Assembly: GCF_934371575.1 (NCBI RefSeq) | Contig: NZ_CAKRNY010000051.1 | Coordinates: 1 to 25,504, forward strand | DNA from: an uncultured Blautia sp. | GTDB taxonomy: Bacteria > Bacillota > Clostridia > Lachnospirales > Lachnospiraceae | Direction of reading: 5' to 3' | Length of the DNA: 25,504 bases | Shown: piece by piece, positions 13,929 through 22,914 of the stretch | Position numbering within the stretch: the stretch's first letter is position 1 | Layout: every line of letters starts with the position of its first letter | Notes under the pieces: model-generated | The model's database searches: none | Seen by the model: only the letters and a program-made list of their open reading frames with translations | What the model was told of the DNA's origin: nothing | Made by a program: the position numbers and the translations under genes

Positions 13929-15776
13929 ATGGAATTATATGCAGAAATAAAATTAATGGGAGATGGTTATGCCGGTGGTTTTACAAGTGGCATGAGCATG
14001 AGCAGGAGTGAAACTATAGAAGGATTTTCTATTTCTGAAAGTATAGAAGGAGAAACGGAGTCTGTAAAGATTTATAAAAATAATACGGGACTTATTCTAA
14101 AAGTACATAGGGAACTAGATGGAGAAGCAGAAAAAGTATGGAGTGAATTTGTGAATGGAAGTAACCAGGAAGTCACTATAGAAATGATCGCTTCTTTTGC
14201 TCTTAAAAATATTGAGGCGGATAAAATCCATCGGTTACAGTCCTTTTGGAGTGCCGAAGGAAAGCTACGGACAGAGACAATAGAAGATCTGCATCTTGAA
14301 AAATCCTGGAATGGCTGTGCTTCCAGAATTGAAAAATTTGGAAATGTTGGTTCTATGCCAGTAAGAAAATATTTTCCTTTTGTTGCGTTGGAGGACAGCA
14401 AAACAGGGCATATAGTAGGAATTCAGCTGGGAATGGCGTCCTCATGGCAGATAGAGATTTTCTGTAAAGAATCACAGAAATTTGAGGTGACAGGCGGAAT
14501 TGCCGATAGAGATTTTGGACATTGGTATAAAAAGATTCCGTCAGGAGAGCGCTTTGTTACTCCGGCAGCTGTAATTGCGGAAGGAAATTCTCTGTATGAG
14601 GTTTGTGACAAGCTGGTAAAAGCCCAACACCCTGAGATTTCGCCGGTAGATGATCATATGGGAATTATGTTTAATGAGTACTGCACAAGCTGGGGAAATC
14701 CAGATATAGAAAGTATCAGGCAGATAAGTGATGTTTTGGAGGGAAAAGGAATACAGTATCTGGTTATTGATTCAGGATGGTACGGAATGCCTCAGGATTG
14801 GGCGCAAAGTGTGGGAAATTGGAAGGTAAATGAAGAGAGATTTCCTGGTGGGATGAAGCAGGCTGCTGACCTTATCCGTTCGAAGGGGATGATCCCCGGG
14901 TTATGGTTTGAAATTGAGGTGGTAGGCCCCCACAGCCCATATTTTAATGAGACTGAGCATTTACTGAAAAAAGATGGAATGCCGTTGACTGCTTCAGGAA
15001 GAAGATTCTGGGATATGGAGGATCCGTGGGTAATTGAACATCTTACAAAAGAGGTGATCGGAACCTTAAAAGAAGGCGGCTTTGGATATCTGAAGGTGGA
15101 TTACAATGACACAATTGGAATGGGCTGTGACGGTGGTGACAGTCTGGGAGATGGTTTATATAAAAAAATAGCAGCCACACAAAGCTTCTTTAGAAAAATA
15201 AAAGAAGAAATCCCGGAAATTGTAATAGAAAACTGTTCCAGCGGTGGTCATAGACTGGTTTCCTCTATGATGGAACTGGCAAGCCAGGCAAGCTTTTCTG
15301 ATGCTCATGAAACAACTGCAATTCCGTTGATTGCAGCGAATATTCATCGGGTTATACGGCCGGAACAAAGCCAGATATGGGCCGTGCTGCGAGCTGGTGA
15401 CAGCCGGGAAAGAATTGTTTATTCCCTGGCAGCGACTTTTCTTGGAAGAATGTGCTTAAGCGGGGATATTCATGATTTGTCAGAGGAACAGTGGAGGCTT
15501 GTCAGTGAGGGAATTGAATTTTATAAAAAGGCTGCAGATATTATCAAAAATGGTTGTACGATTTTACAGGAATATATAACAAATAGTTATAACAATCCTC
15601 AAGGCAGCCAGTTAGTATTACGGGAATGGAAGAATATGGGACTGGCTGTTTTTCACAGATTTGAAAATTCAAAAGAGATAGATTTGACTAGGCTGGAAAA
15701 CAAAAAAATTCTGGAACATTTCGGAAATGCTGATAAGGATTTTACTGCAGAAGCATGGATTTATGAAAAGAAATAA
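13929..15776 (+). CDS. GH36-type alpha-galactosidase (short form)
   Basis: A 615-residue cytoplasmic glycosidase of clan GH-D. Residues about 1-235 form the N-terminal beta-sandwich and 240-530 the (beta/alpha)8 barrel, with DSGWYG (281-286). The likely nucleophile is D391 in YLKVDYN and the acid/base D458 in SFSDAH, with ENCSSGG (434-440) between them. Canonical GH36 enzymes read KWD at the nucleophile, SDNTD at the acid and about 720-750 residues, so this is a divergent, shorter subgroup. The activity may be alpha-galactosidase or alpha-N-acetylgalactosaminidase. There is no signal peptide. It starts after a GAGGAAA site, 10 bp past the CxxC gene, as part of the same operon. Confidence 0.82.
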   Translation: MELYAEIKLMGDGYAGGFTSGMSMSRSETIEGFSISESIEGETESVKIYKNNTGLILKVHRELDGEAEKVWSEFVNGSNQEVTIEMIASFALKNIEADKIHRLQSFWSAEGKLRTETIEDLHLEKSWNGCASRIEKFGNVGSMPVRKYFPFVALEDSKTGHIVGIQLGMASSWQIEIFCKESQKFEVTGGIADRDFGHWYKKIPSGERFVTPAAVIAEGNSLYEVCDKLVKAQHPEISPVDDHMGIMFNEYCTSWGNPDIESIRQISDVLEGKGIQYLVIDSGWYGMPQDWAQSVGNWKVNEERFPGGMKQAADLIRSKGMIPGLWFEIEVVGPHSPYFNETEHLLKKDGMPLTASGRRFWDMEDPWVIEHLTKEVIGTLKEGGFGYLKVDYNDTIGMGCDGGDSLGDGLYKKIAATQSFFRKIKEEIPEIVIENCSSGGHRLVSSMMELASQASFSDAHETTAIPLIAANIHRVIRPEQSQIWAVLRAGDSRERIVYSLAATFLGRMCLSGDIHDLSEEQWRLVSEGIEFYKKAADIIKNGCTILQEYITNSYNNPQGSQLVLREWKNMGLAVFHRFENSKEIDLTRLENKKILEHFGNADKDFTAEAWIYEKK

Positions 15777-15786
15777 AGGAAAAGAG

Positions 15787-18300
15787 ATGGCTAGAGAAAA
15801 AATTTTATGGAACAAAGGCTGGAAGTTCCTTCATGGAGACTGGATAGCGGGGATGAAACCGGAGTTTGATGATAAAAAGTGGTACGATATCTGTATTCCT
15901 CATTCCTTTGGAATTCCCTACTTTATGGAAAATGAGTTTTATGTAGGATACGGATGCTATAGAAAGCATGTTACTATGAAAAGGGAATGGCTTGGAAAAA
16001 GAATCAGTCTGGAATTTCAAGGCGTTTTTCAGGAAATGGAACTTTATGTTAATGAGAAAAAAGCTGGAGAGCATAAAGGCGGCTATACAGCTTTTGTCAT
16101 AGACATAACGAATTTTATGAAGCCTGGAGATAATCTGATCTTTGTAAGGGTTAATAATCTGTGGAATCCACGAATTGCACCAAGAGCAGGAGAACATGTT
16201 TTTAACGGCGGCATTTACAGAGATGTTTCGATTATTGTAACAGAACCAGTACATATTTCATGGTATGGAACCTGGGTTACTACACCAGAAATCTCCAGAG
16301 AAAGAGCAGTGATCGAAATACGTACGGAAGTGGAAAACCAGCTTTTATATGACACAAAAAATACAGATACAGAATATCAGCTGGTGTCAATAATCAGATT
16401 TCAGGGAAAAGAAATCGGGAAAGCGGAAGAAAACTGTTTTACAGAAAACAAAGGAAAGCTGCAAAAAACAGAGGTTTTGCAGAGAATACAGACAGAAAAT
16501 CCACATTTGTGGAGTCCGGAAAATCCAGAACTTTATGAATTGGAGAGCCTGCTTTATGAGAAAGACCAGCTAATTGACAGGTGCATAACGGAGTTCGGAA
16601 TCAGATGGTTCCATTTTTCTGCAAATGAAGGATTTTTCTTAAATGGAAGTCACTACAAGATATACGGTGCAAATGTTCACCAGGATCACGCGGGATGGGC
16701 TGATGCAGTGCCAAGATCCGGAATCCAAAGAGATATCCAGATGATAAAAGAGTGCGGAATGAATTTTATCCGTGGATCTCATTATCCTCATCATACATAT
16801 TTTGCAGAAGAATGCGACAGACAGGGGATTCTTTTCTGGTCAGAAAACTGCTTCTGGGGAACCGGAGGACCGAAAGAGGAAGGCTATTGGACAGCCAGTG
16901 CGTATCCAGTCCATGAGGAAGATGAGAATGCATTTGAGGAAAGCTGTAAAAATACATTGGCGGAAATGATACGTACAAATAGAAATCACCCAAGTATTAT
17001 TGTCTGGAGTATGTGTAATGAGCCGTTTTTTACGGATGCGGGAACCGACCAGAAGACCCGGGAATTGCTAAAACAGCTGGTTGATTTATCCCATAAACTG
17101 GATTCAACCAGACTGGCAGCAATTGGTGGTGCACAAAGAGGTGGCTTTGATGTGCTGGGAGATATTGCTGGATATAATGGTGATGGTGCTGCCATTTTCC
17201 ATGATCCGGGATTTCCTAATTTTGTATCTGAATATGGAAGTACGGTATCTGACAGACCGGGAAGATATGAGCCACGATATACAGATGGGGTAGAAGCTGA
17301 TTACCCATGGCGTTCAGGAAAATCAATATGGTGTGGATTTCATCATGGAAGTATTTTAGGCGATATGGGGCATATGGGAATGATTGATTATTACCGTATT
17401 CCACTAGATACATGGTACTGGTACAGAGAAAAATTTAAGGGTATTCCTGCTCCGGCACATGCACAGCGTAAAAAGGCAGATCAGATTATTTTAAAGGCAG
17501 ATCGAAATAAAATAGTATGTGATGGTACAGAAGATATCTGGCTTTGTGTCAGCCTGACTGATAAGGAAGGCAAGAGGGTATGTGGCGAGGATACTGCAAC
17601 TTTATCGGTTGTATATGGTGGAATTTGTTTCCCCACTGGCTGGGAATACGTAATGTCTGAAGAAAAAGGAAACTTGGCAGATGGTCTTGGAGCAATAGAA
17701 CTTCATGCCTGTTTCCCGGGGAAAGCTCTCATTCAGGCAGAAAGTGAGTCTGGAATTGTGGCTCAGCTGGAAGTAGAGGTATTGGACGTGATTGAAGGCC
17801 AATCGGAGGAGAAGTGCGAAAAGATAAAGAAAACAAGGGAAAACTGGAATCTGCTGCTTCCACCTCCGTATCTGACAGAAGCACCAAAACGAGAGCAGCT
17901 GAATCAGATAAGTATGTATAGACCAGTATTTTTCAGCAGTGAGAGAGTTGGGAATGAAGCACGAAATATAGCGGATGGAAGTGAAGGTACATTCTGGCAT
18001 TGTGGAGATTCGGAAAAACCAATACAGCTGGAAGGAACTGAATATCCACATTGGTTAATGCTGGATCTGGAAGGAACAAAAGAAATAAGGGAAATAAATC
18101 TTGCTTTTGAAGATATGATTTATACAAAATTTGCAGTGGCTTTGGCTGAAGACAGAGGTAATTTAAAACAAGTGTATGTATCAGACAAGCGTCCAGTTTT
18201 GACACATTTGACGCTGAAAATGGAAGAACAAAGCAGATACATTTGCCTTCTGTTAAGTGATAAAGAGCCTAGTGTAAGAAAAATGGATGTATATGCATAA
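15787..18300 (+). CDS. GH2 beta-glycosidase (beta-galactosidase-like) with discoidin-like C-terminus
   Basis: An 837-residue cytoplasmic glycoside hydrolase. The N-terminal sugar-binding jelly-roll domain (about 1-155) is followed by an immunoglobulin-like domain and a TIM barrel from about 275. The acid/base is E412 in WSMCNEP and the nucleophile E482 in FVSEYGS. GANVHQDHAGWA and RGSHYP are further GH2 barrel signatures. Residues about 700-837 look like an F5/8 type C (CBM32-like) module: NIADGSEGTFWHC then WLMLDLEG. The start is set at 15787, with AAGGA just after the GH36 stop; upstream in-frame ATGs lie inside GH36. Beta-galactosidase is favoured by context, but GH2 also includes glucuronidases, mannosidases and arabinosidases. 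Confidence 0.85.
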   Translation: MAREKILWNKGWKFLHGDWIAGMKPEFDDKKWYDICIPHSFGIPYFMENEFYVGYGCYRKHVTMKREWLGKRISLEFQGVFQEMELYVNEKKAGEHKGGYTAFVIDITNFMKPGDNLIFVRVNNLWNPRIAPRAGEHVFNGGIYRDVSIIVTEPVHISWYGTWVTTPEISRERAVIEIRTEVENQLLYDTKNTDTEYQLVSIIRFQGKEIGKAEENCFTENKGKLQKTEVLQRIQTENPHLWSPENPELYELESLLYEKDQLIDRCITEFGIRWFHFSANEGFFLNGSHYKIYGANVHQDHAGWADAVPRSGIQRDIQMIKECGMNFIRGSHYPHHTYFAEECDRQGILFWSENCFWGTGGPKEEGYWTASAYPVHEEDENAFEESCKNTLAEMIRTNRNHPSIIVWSMCNEPFFTDAGTDQKTRELLKQLVDLSHKLDSTRLAAIGGAQRGGFDVLGDIAGYNGDGAAIFHDPGFPNFVSEYGSTVSDRPGRYEPRYTDGVEADYPWRSGKSIWCGFHHGSILGDMGHMGMIDYYRIPLDTWYWYREKFKGIPAPAHAQRKKADQIILKADRNKIVCDGTEDIWLCVSLTDKEGKRVCGEDTATLSVVYGGICFPTGWEYVMSEEKGNLADGLGAIELHACFPGKALIQAESESGIVAQLEVEVLDVIEGQSEEKCEKIKKTRENWNLLLPPPYLTEAPKREQLNQISMYRPVFFSSERVGNEARNIADGSEGTFWHCGDSEKPIQLEGTEYPHWLMLDLEGTKEIREINLAFEDMIYTKFAVALAEDRGNLKQVYVSDKRPVLTHLTLKMEEQSRYICLLLSDKEPSVRKMDVYA

Positions 18301-18331
18301 TAAAGCAGACCGTTTGGGAAGGAGAAGAAAT

Positions 18332-20548
18332 ATGGAAATGTGGTATGAACAGCCGGCTAAAAACTGGGAAGAAGCATTGCCTGTAGGAAACGGCAGACTA
18401 GGTGCAATGATTGCCGGCAGTCCAGATCAGGAGACTATCTGGCTGAATGAGGATAGTATCTGGAGTGGAAAACCTCTGAACAGAATTAATCCAGATGCAA
18501 AAAAGTATTTGCCATATATTCGGGAAATGATACGCCAAGGAAATATTGCAAATGCGGAATCTCTGTCCTTAAAGGCTCTGGCAGGAACACCTAATTCTGA
18601 GAGAGCTTACCAGTCTGCGGGAGAACTGTATATTAAATTTAAAAATGGTGGGGAATGGCATAATTACAGGAGAGCCTTGGATTTGAATAAAGGGATCAGT
18701 ACCGTGCAGTATGTAGTTGATGGTACGAAATATAAAAGAGAAATGTTTGCTTCTTTTCCAGAACAGGTGATGGTGCTGCATATGAAAGCAGAAGGCAAAG
18801 GAACACTTGATTTCTGTTGTCATCTGGAAAGATGTCACAACAGGACAGATGAGGTCTGGGCACAGAAAAATACAATTGGTTTTGTGGTTGATGAAGGAAA
18901 AGGAATCTCTTTTTCTGTACAGCTGGCTGTGTATACAGATGAAGGCGATGTGTACTCAATCGGAGAACATTTGCTGGTAGAAGGTGCGAAAGAAGCGGTT
19001 ATTTATATTAATATTGAAACCAGCTTCCGTGAAAAAAAGTTTAAAGAAGTATGCAGCGAAAAAATCAGTCGGGCTGCAGAACTGGGATGGGAAAAATGCA
19101 GGGATACACATGTGAAAGATTTCACAAAAATATCAGAACGGATAAGACTTACGTTGGGAGCTGAAAACCAGCAGAAAGCAGACTTGACTTCCACAGATAA
19201 GCGACTTGAAGCAGTAAAAAACGGGAAAGAAGATCCAGCACTTTATGCCTTGTACTTTCAGTATGGCAGATATCTGCTTTTGTCATCAAGCAGAGGAAAC
19301 AGCCTTCCTGCTAATCTTCAGGGAATCTGGAATAACAGCCTGACTCCTCCCTGGGACAGTAAATTTACAATCAATATCAACACAGAAATGAATTACTGGA
19401 TTGCTGAAAGTGGAAACTTAAGCGAGTGCCATCTGCCATACTTTAATTTTTTGAAAAGACTTTGTGAGAATGGGCGGAAAACGGCACGGGAGATGTATGG
19501 ATGCAAAGGCTCCGTGGCACACCATAATTCAGATATTTACGCGGATACAGCACCCCAGGATTTTTATATCCCTGCCAGCTTCTGGGTTATGGGAGAAGCG
19601 TGGCTGGCAACACACATCTGGGAACATTTTGAATATACCGGAGACAGGGAATTTCTGGAAGAAAATTTTGAAATCATTCAGGACAGTGTGGACTTTTTTA
19701 GAGATTTTCTGATCCGGGCAGATGATCTGACACTTGTTACATCTCCGTCTGTGTCGCCGGAAAATACCTATATTATGAAAGATGGAAGACAGGGCTGTAT
19801 GTGTGAGGGTGCTGTCATGGATGTAGAAATTCTCATGGAGCTTCTGGAAGGGTATAAAAAAGCCTGCGAAGTGTTAAGAAAACCAGGAGAACTCTGGAAG
19901 CAGGCTGAGGAGATATTAAAGGCACTTCCACCTTTAAAAATTGGTAAATACGGACAGCTTCAGGAATGGCAGGAGGATTATGAAGAAGCAGAACCGGGAC
20001 ACCGGCATATTTCTCACTTATATGGAGTTTATCCGGGACATTCTGTCAGTTGGAAGAAAACGCCTGAGTTTATGCAGGCGGCAGAAACTACATTAAAAAG
20101 GAGACTGGCCAGCGGAGGTGGACATACCGGGTGGTCAAGAGCCTGGATCATTGGGCTGTGGGCACACTTTAGAAGCGGACAAAAGGTATACGAGAATTTA
20201 CAGGCACTGCTTTCAGGCAGTACCTTTCCTAATCTTATGGATAATCATCCGATGTTGGACGGGTATGTTTTTCAGATTGATGGTAATTTAGGGGCTGCTG
20301 CGGCGATGATTGAAATGCTTGTACAGTGCGAGGATGACTGTATATGGCTTTTACCTGCACTTCCAGATGAATTTTCCGAAGGAAAGGCAGAGGGGATCCG
20401 ATTGCGGAATGGTCTGGTTCTGTCAATGGAATGGAAAAATAAAGAAGTTACGAACTGGATAATCAGAAAAGACAGACCATGTGATTTTGGGGATAAAGTT
20501 ATTGTCTATGTCAATGGAGAGCAAAAAGAAATAACACCTGGAAAGTAA
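18332..20548 (+). CDS. GH95 alpha-L-fucosidase (or alpha-L-galactosidase)
   Basis: A 738-residue cytoplasmic enzyme with the N-terminal pattern WYEQPAKNWEEALPVGNGRLGAM that opens GH95 proteins. Catalytic-site motifs known from Bifidobacterium AfcA are present: NINTEMNYW with N348 and N350, E477 in SPSVSPEN as acid, and D650 in FQIDGNLG. GHRHISHLYGVYPG and TGWSRAWIIGLWAHF line the (alpha/alpha)6 barrel. GH95 enzymes invert configuration and remove terminal alpha-1,2-L-fucose, or alpha-L-galactose in some plant-glycan loci. The start at 18332 follows AAGGAG; an upstream in-frame ATG overlaps GH2 and has no ribosome binding site. The gene sits between GH2 and GH31 in the operon. Confidence 0.9.
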   Translation: MEMWYEQPAKNWEEALPVGNGRLGAMIAGSPDQETIWLNEDSIWSGKPLNRINPDAKKYLPYIREMIRQGNIANAESLSLKALAGTPNSERAYQSAGELYIKFKNGGEWHNYRRALDLNKGISTVQYVVDGTKYKREMFASFPEQVMVLHMKAEGKGTLDFCCHLERCHNRTDEVWAQKNTIGFVVDEGKGISFSVQLAVYTDEGDVYSIGEHLLVEGAKEAVIYINIETSFREKKFKEVCSEKISRAAELGWEKCRDTHVKDFTKISERIRLTLGAENQQKADLTSTDKRLEAVKNGKEDPALYALYFQYGRYLLLSSSRGNSLPANLQGIWNNSLTPPWDSKFTININTEMNYWIAESGNLSECHLPYFNFLKRLCENGRKTAREMYGCKGSVAHHNSDIYADTAPQDFYIPASFWVMGEAWLATHIWEHFEYTGDREFLEENFEIIQDSVDFFRDFLIRADDLTLVTSPSVSPENTYIMKDGRQGCMCEGAVMDVEILMELLEGYKKACEVLRKPGELWKQAEEILKALPPLKIGKYGQLQEWQEDYEEAEPGHRHISHLYGVYPGHSVSWKKTPEFMQAAETTLKRRLASGGGHTGWSRAWIIGLWAHFRSGQKVYENLQALLSGSTFPNLMDNHPMLDGYVFQIDGNLGAAAAMIEMLVQCEDDCIWLLPALPDEFSEGKAEGIRLRNGLVLSMEWKNKEVTNWIIRKDRPCDFGDKVIVYVNGEQKEITPGK

Positions 20549-20576
20549 AAATACATATGCAATGGAGGAAAAAAAG

Positions 20577-22913
20577 ATGATGGACGTAATTCACCCGGCC
20601 AAAAGCTGCATTCTTAAAGTCTGGCAGCAGGACGACGGGGTATATCTGAAACAGGAAGAAAGCCTGATCCGTATTTGTCCACAAACAGAAACTGCAATTC
20701 GGATTTCATACACAGATCGGGAAGAGTTTTGCCAGGAGCAGGGAAAAGAATATGAGAAGCCGCAAAAGAATTTATTGTGGAACTGGATTGACAGGCAGAA
20801 CGAAACGATTGTTGCAACCGAGCGCGTGAGTATCAGAGTGGATAAAGCAACCGGCTCTGTACGCTATCTGGACGGTGCAGGAACAGTTCTGGGAAAAGAG
20901 CGAGCGAAAGAATCCAGAATGCTGGAGAAATTTGAAATATATGAGACTGTAGAAAACGAAAATCTGGAAGTAAAGGAAATTGTCACGGCAGATGGTGTAA
21001 AACGGAAAATAAGTGGAGGAGATAAAGTTTTTTCCAGATATGGGTACCGTACCAGAACATATTTTGATTTTGAACCGGAAGAAATCCTTCTGGGACTTGG
21101 ACAAAACGAGAATGGGGACTGGAATCTCCGCAATACAACGCAATATATACACCAGGCAAACAGAAAAATCGGAATTCCCATGTTGATATCCAGTAGGGGG
21201 TATGGAATTCTGCTAAGTACACAGTCAGCATCTCTGTTTACAGAGAATAAGGCAGGGGCTTATTTACAGACAGAGGCAGACTACTATCTGGATTATTATT
21301 TTCTGGGTGGCGGAGATATGTTCCAGGTGATCCGGGATTTCAGAAGGATTACAGGAAAAGCTGCCATGCTTCCCAAATGGGCGTATGGCTATATCCAATC
21401 ACAGGAACGGTATGAAAGTGAAGATGAAATTCTGGCAATTGCAGATGAATTCCAAAGACGTGACATTGGAGTAGACTGTCTTGTTCTGGACTGGATGTCC
21501 TGGCCGGATGGACTGTGGGGACAGAAGAGCTTTGACTCCAGCCGATTCCCGGATCCTTCTGCAATGATAGAAACACTGCATAAAAAAGGAATTCATTTCA
21601 TGCTGTCTATCTGGCCAAATATGAGCAGCACTACAGCAGATTATAAAGAGTTTGCAGAAAAGAAACTGCTTTTCACAGGAACGGAGATCTATAATGCGTT
21701 TAAAGAAAAGGGCAGGCAGCTTTATTGGCAGCAGGTGGAAGCTAAGCTTGCATGTCATGGAATTGATGGCTGGTGGGCTGATTCCAGTGAGCCCATTACT
21801 CCGGAATGGGAGCATGTGATAGAGCCGGAAGCTGGACAGGCATATAAGGAGTATGTTCAGGATTCATTTGCTGTGATGCCGCCTGAAAAGGCAAACGCTT
21901 ATGGAATGTACCATGCAAAAACAATCTGGGATGGTCAACGTCACAGGTATTCTCAAAAAAGAGTTGTGAATCTTACCAGAAGCGGTTGGGCTGGAAGCCA
22001 GAGGTATGGAACAATTATGTGGTCCGGTGATATTGCTGCTAGTTGGGATTGCCTGAAAAATCAGGTATGTGCAGGACTTCAGTATGCTGCCAGCGGAATG
22101 CTTTATTGGACGCTGGATATAGGAGCCTTTTTTGTAAAAAAGGGAAGACAGTGGTACTGGAATGGTGAATTTGATAAAGGAATGGAAGACCCGGCGTATC
22201 GGGAGCTTTATATAAGGTGGATGGAGTATGCGGCATTTTTACCTGTTTTCCGGGCGCATGGAACGGATGTGAGAAGAGAACCCTGGGCATTGGGAGAGGC
22301 TGGAACGCCTTTTTATGAGGCTGCGGCCGAGTGTATTAAAGGGCGTTATCTGTTGCTGCCGTATTTATATTCGCAGGTAGCTATGGCGTGTAAATATGAC
22401 AGAATGTTTATGAGACCTCTGGTATTTGAATTTCCAGAGGATGAAACAGTGGGAAGCATTTCAGACCAGTATATGCTGGGTGACAGTCTGCTGATCTGCC
22501 CAATTGTGAATCCTGGAGGAAAGAGACTGGTATACCTTCCTACAGGGGCAGACTGGTATGATTGGAATACCAGTAAATTTTATGCTGGAGGACAGTGGAT
22601 AGAGACAGAAATGCCATTAGAGCAAATACCAGTATTTGTGCGTGCCGGTTCCGTAATTCCGACACAAGAGCCTGGGGCAAATACGGCAGACATGAAGGAC
22701 AAGGATATTATTTTGCGGATATATCCAGGGTGTGATGGACATGGGGTGCTGTATGAGGATGCAGGAGATGGCTATGATTATGAAAAAGGCGATTACTGTA
22801 TTACAAATCTGTTCTGGAACGAAAAAGACCAAAAGATTAGCTGGGAGAGTTCTGGAAATGTGCAGTATAGACTGGGAAAACTAAAATATATTAGTATGAA
22901 AGAGGGCATGTGA
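20577..22913 (+). CDS. GH31 alpha-glycosidase, probably alpha-xylosidase
   Basis: A 778-residue cytoplasmic retaining glycosidase. The N-terminal beta-sandwich is followed by a TIM barrel from about residue 265. The nucleophile is D402 in GWWADSSEP and the acid/base D485 in WSGDIAASW. The WWADSSEP form, rather than WxDMNEP of alpha-glucosidases, resembles characterised xyloglucan alpha-xylosidases. FRAHGTDVRREPW and the proximal C-terminal beta-domain (DMKDKDIILRIYPG) are typical of the family. No PA14 insert is obvious. GGAGG at 20564-20568 sets the start at 20577, or at the adjacent ATG 20580, rather than 20562. It follows GH95 by 28 bp, and its stop almost touches the GH43 start (1 bp apart). 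Confidence 0.88.
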   Translation: MMDVIHPAKSCILKVWQQDDGVYLKQEESLIRICPQTETAIRISYTDREEFCQEQGKEYEKPQKNLLWNWIDRQNETIVATERVSIRVDKATGSVRYLDGAGTVLGKERAKESRMLEKFEIYETVENENLEVKEIVTADGVKRKISGGDKVFSRYGYRTRTYFDFEPEEILLGLGQNENGDWNLRNTTQYIHQANRKIGIPMLISSRGYGILLSTQSASLFTENKAGAYLQTEADYYLDYYFLGGGDMFQVIRDFRRITGKAAMLPKWAYGYIQSQERYESEDEILAIADEFQRRDIGVDCLVLDWMSWPDGLWGQKSFDSSRFPDPSAMIETLHKKGIHFMLSIWPNMSSTTADYKEFAEKKLLFTGTEIYNAFKEKGRQLYWQQVEAKLACHGIDGWWADSSEPITPEWEHVIEPEAGQAYKEYVQDSFAVMPPEKANAYGMYHAKTIWDGQRHRYSQKRVVNLTRSGWAGSQRYGTIMWSGDIAASWDCLKNQVCAGLQYAASGMLYWTLDIGAFFVKKGRQWYWNGEFDKGMEDPAYRELYIRWMEYAAFLPVFRAHGTDVRREPWALGEAGTPFYEAAAECIKGRYLLLPYLYSQVAMACKYDRMFMRPLVFEFPEDETVGSISDQYMLGDSLLICPIVNPGGKRLVYLPTGADWYDWNTSKFYAGGQWIETEMPLEQIPVFVRAGSVIPTQEPGANTADMKDKDIILRIYPGCDGHGVLYEDAGDGYDYEKGDYCITNLFWNEKDQKISWESSGNVQYRLGKLKYISMKEGM

Positions 22914-22914
22914 A

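Noticed and set aside
20562..20576. GH31 start at ATG 20562
   Set aside because: The GGAGG ribosome binding site begins within this codon and is ideally spaced for ATG 20577.
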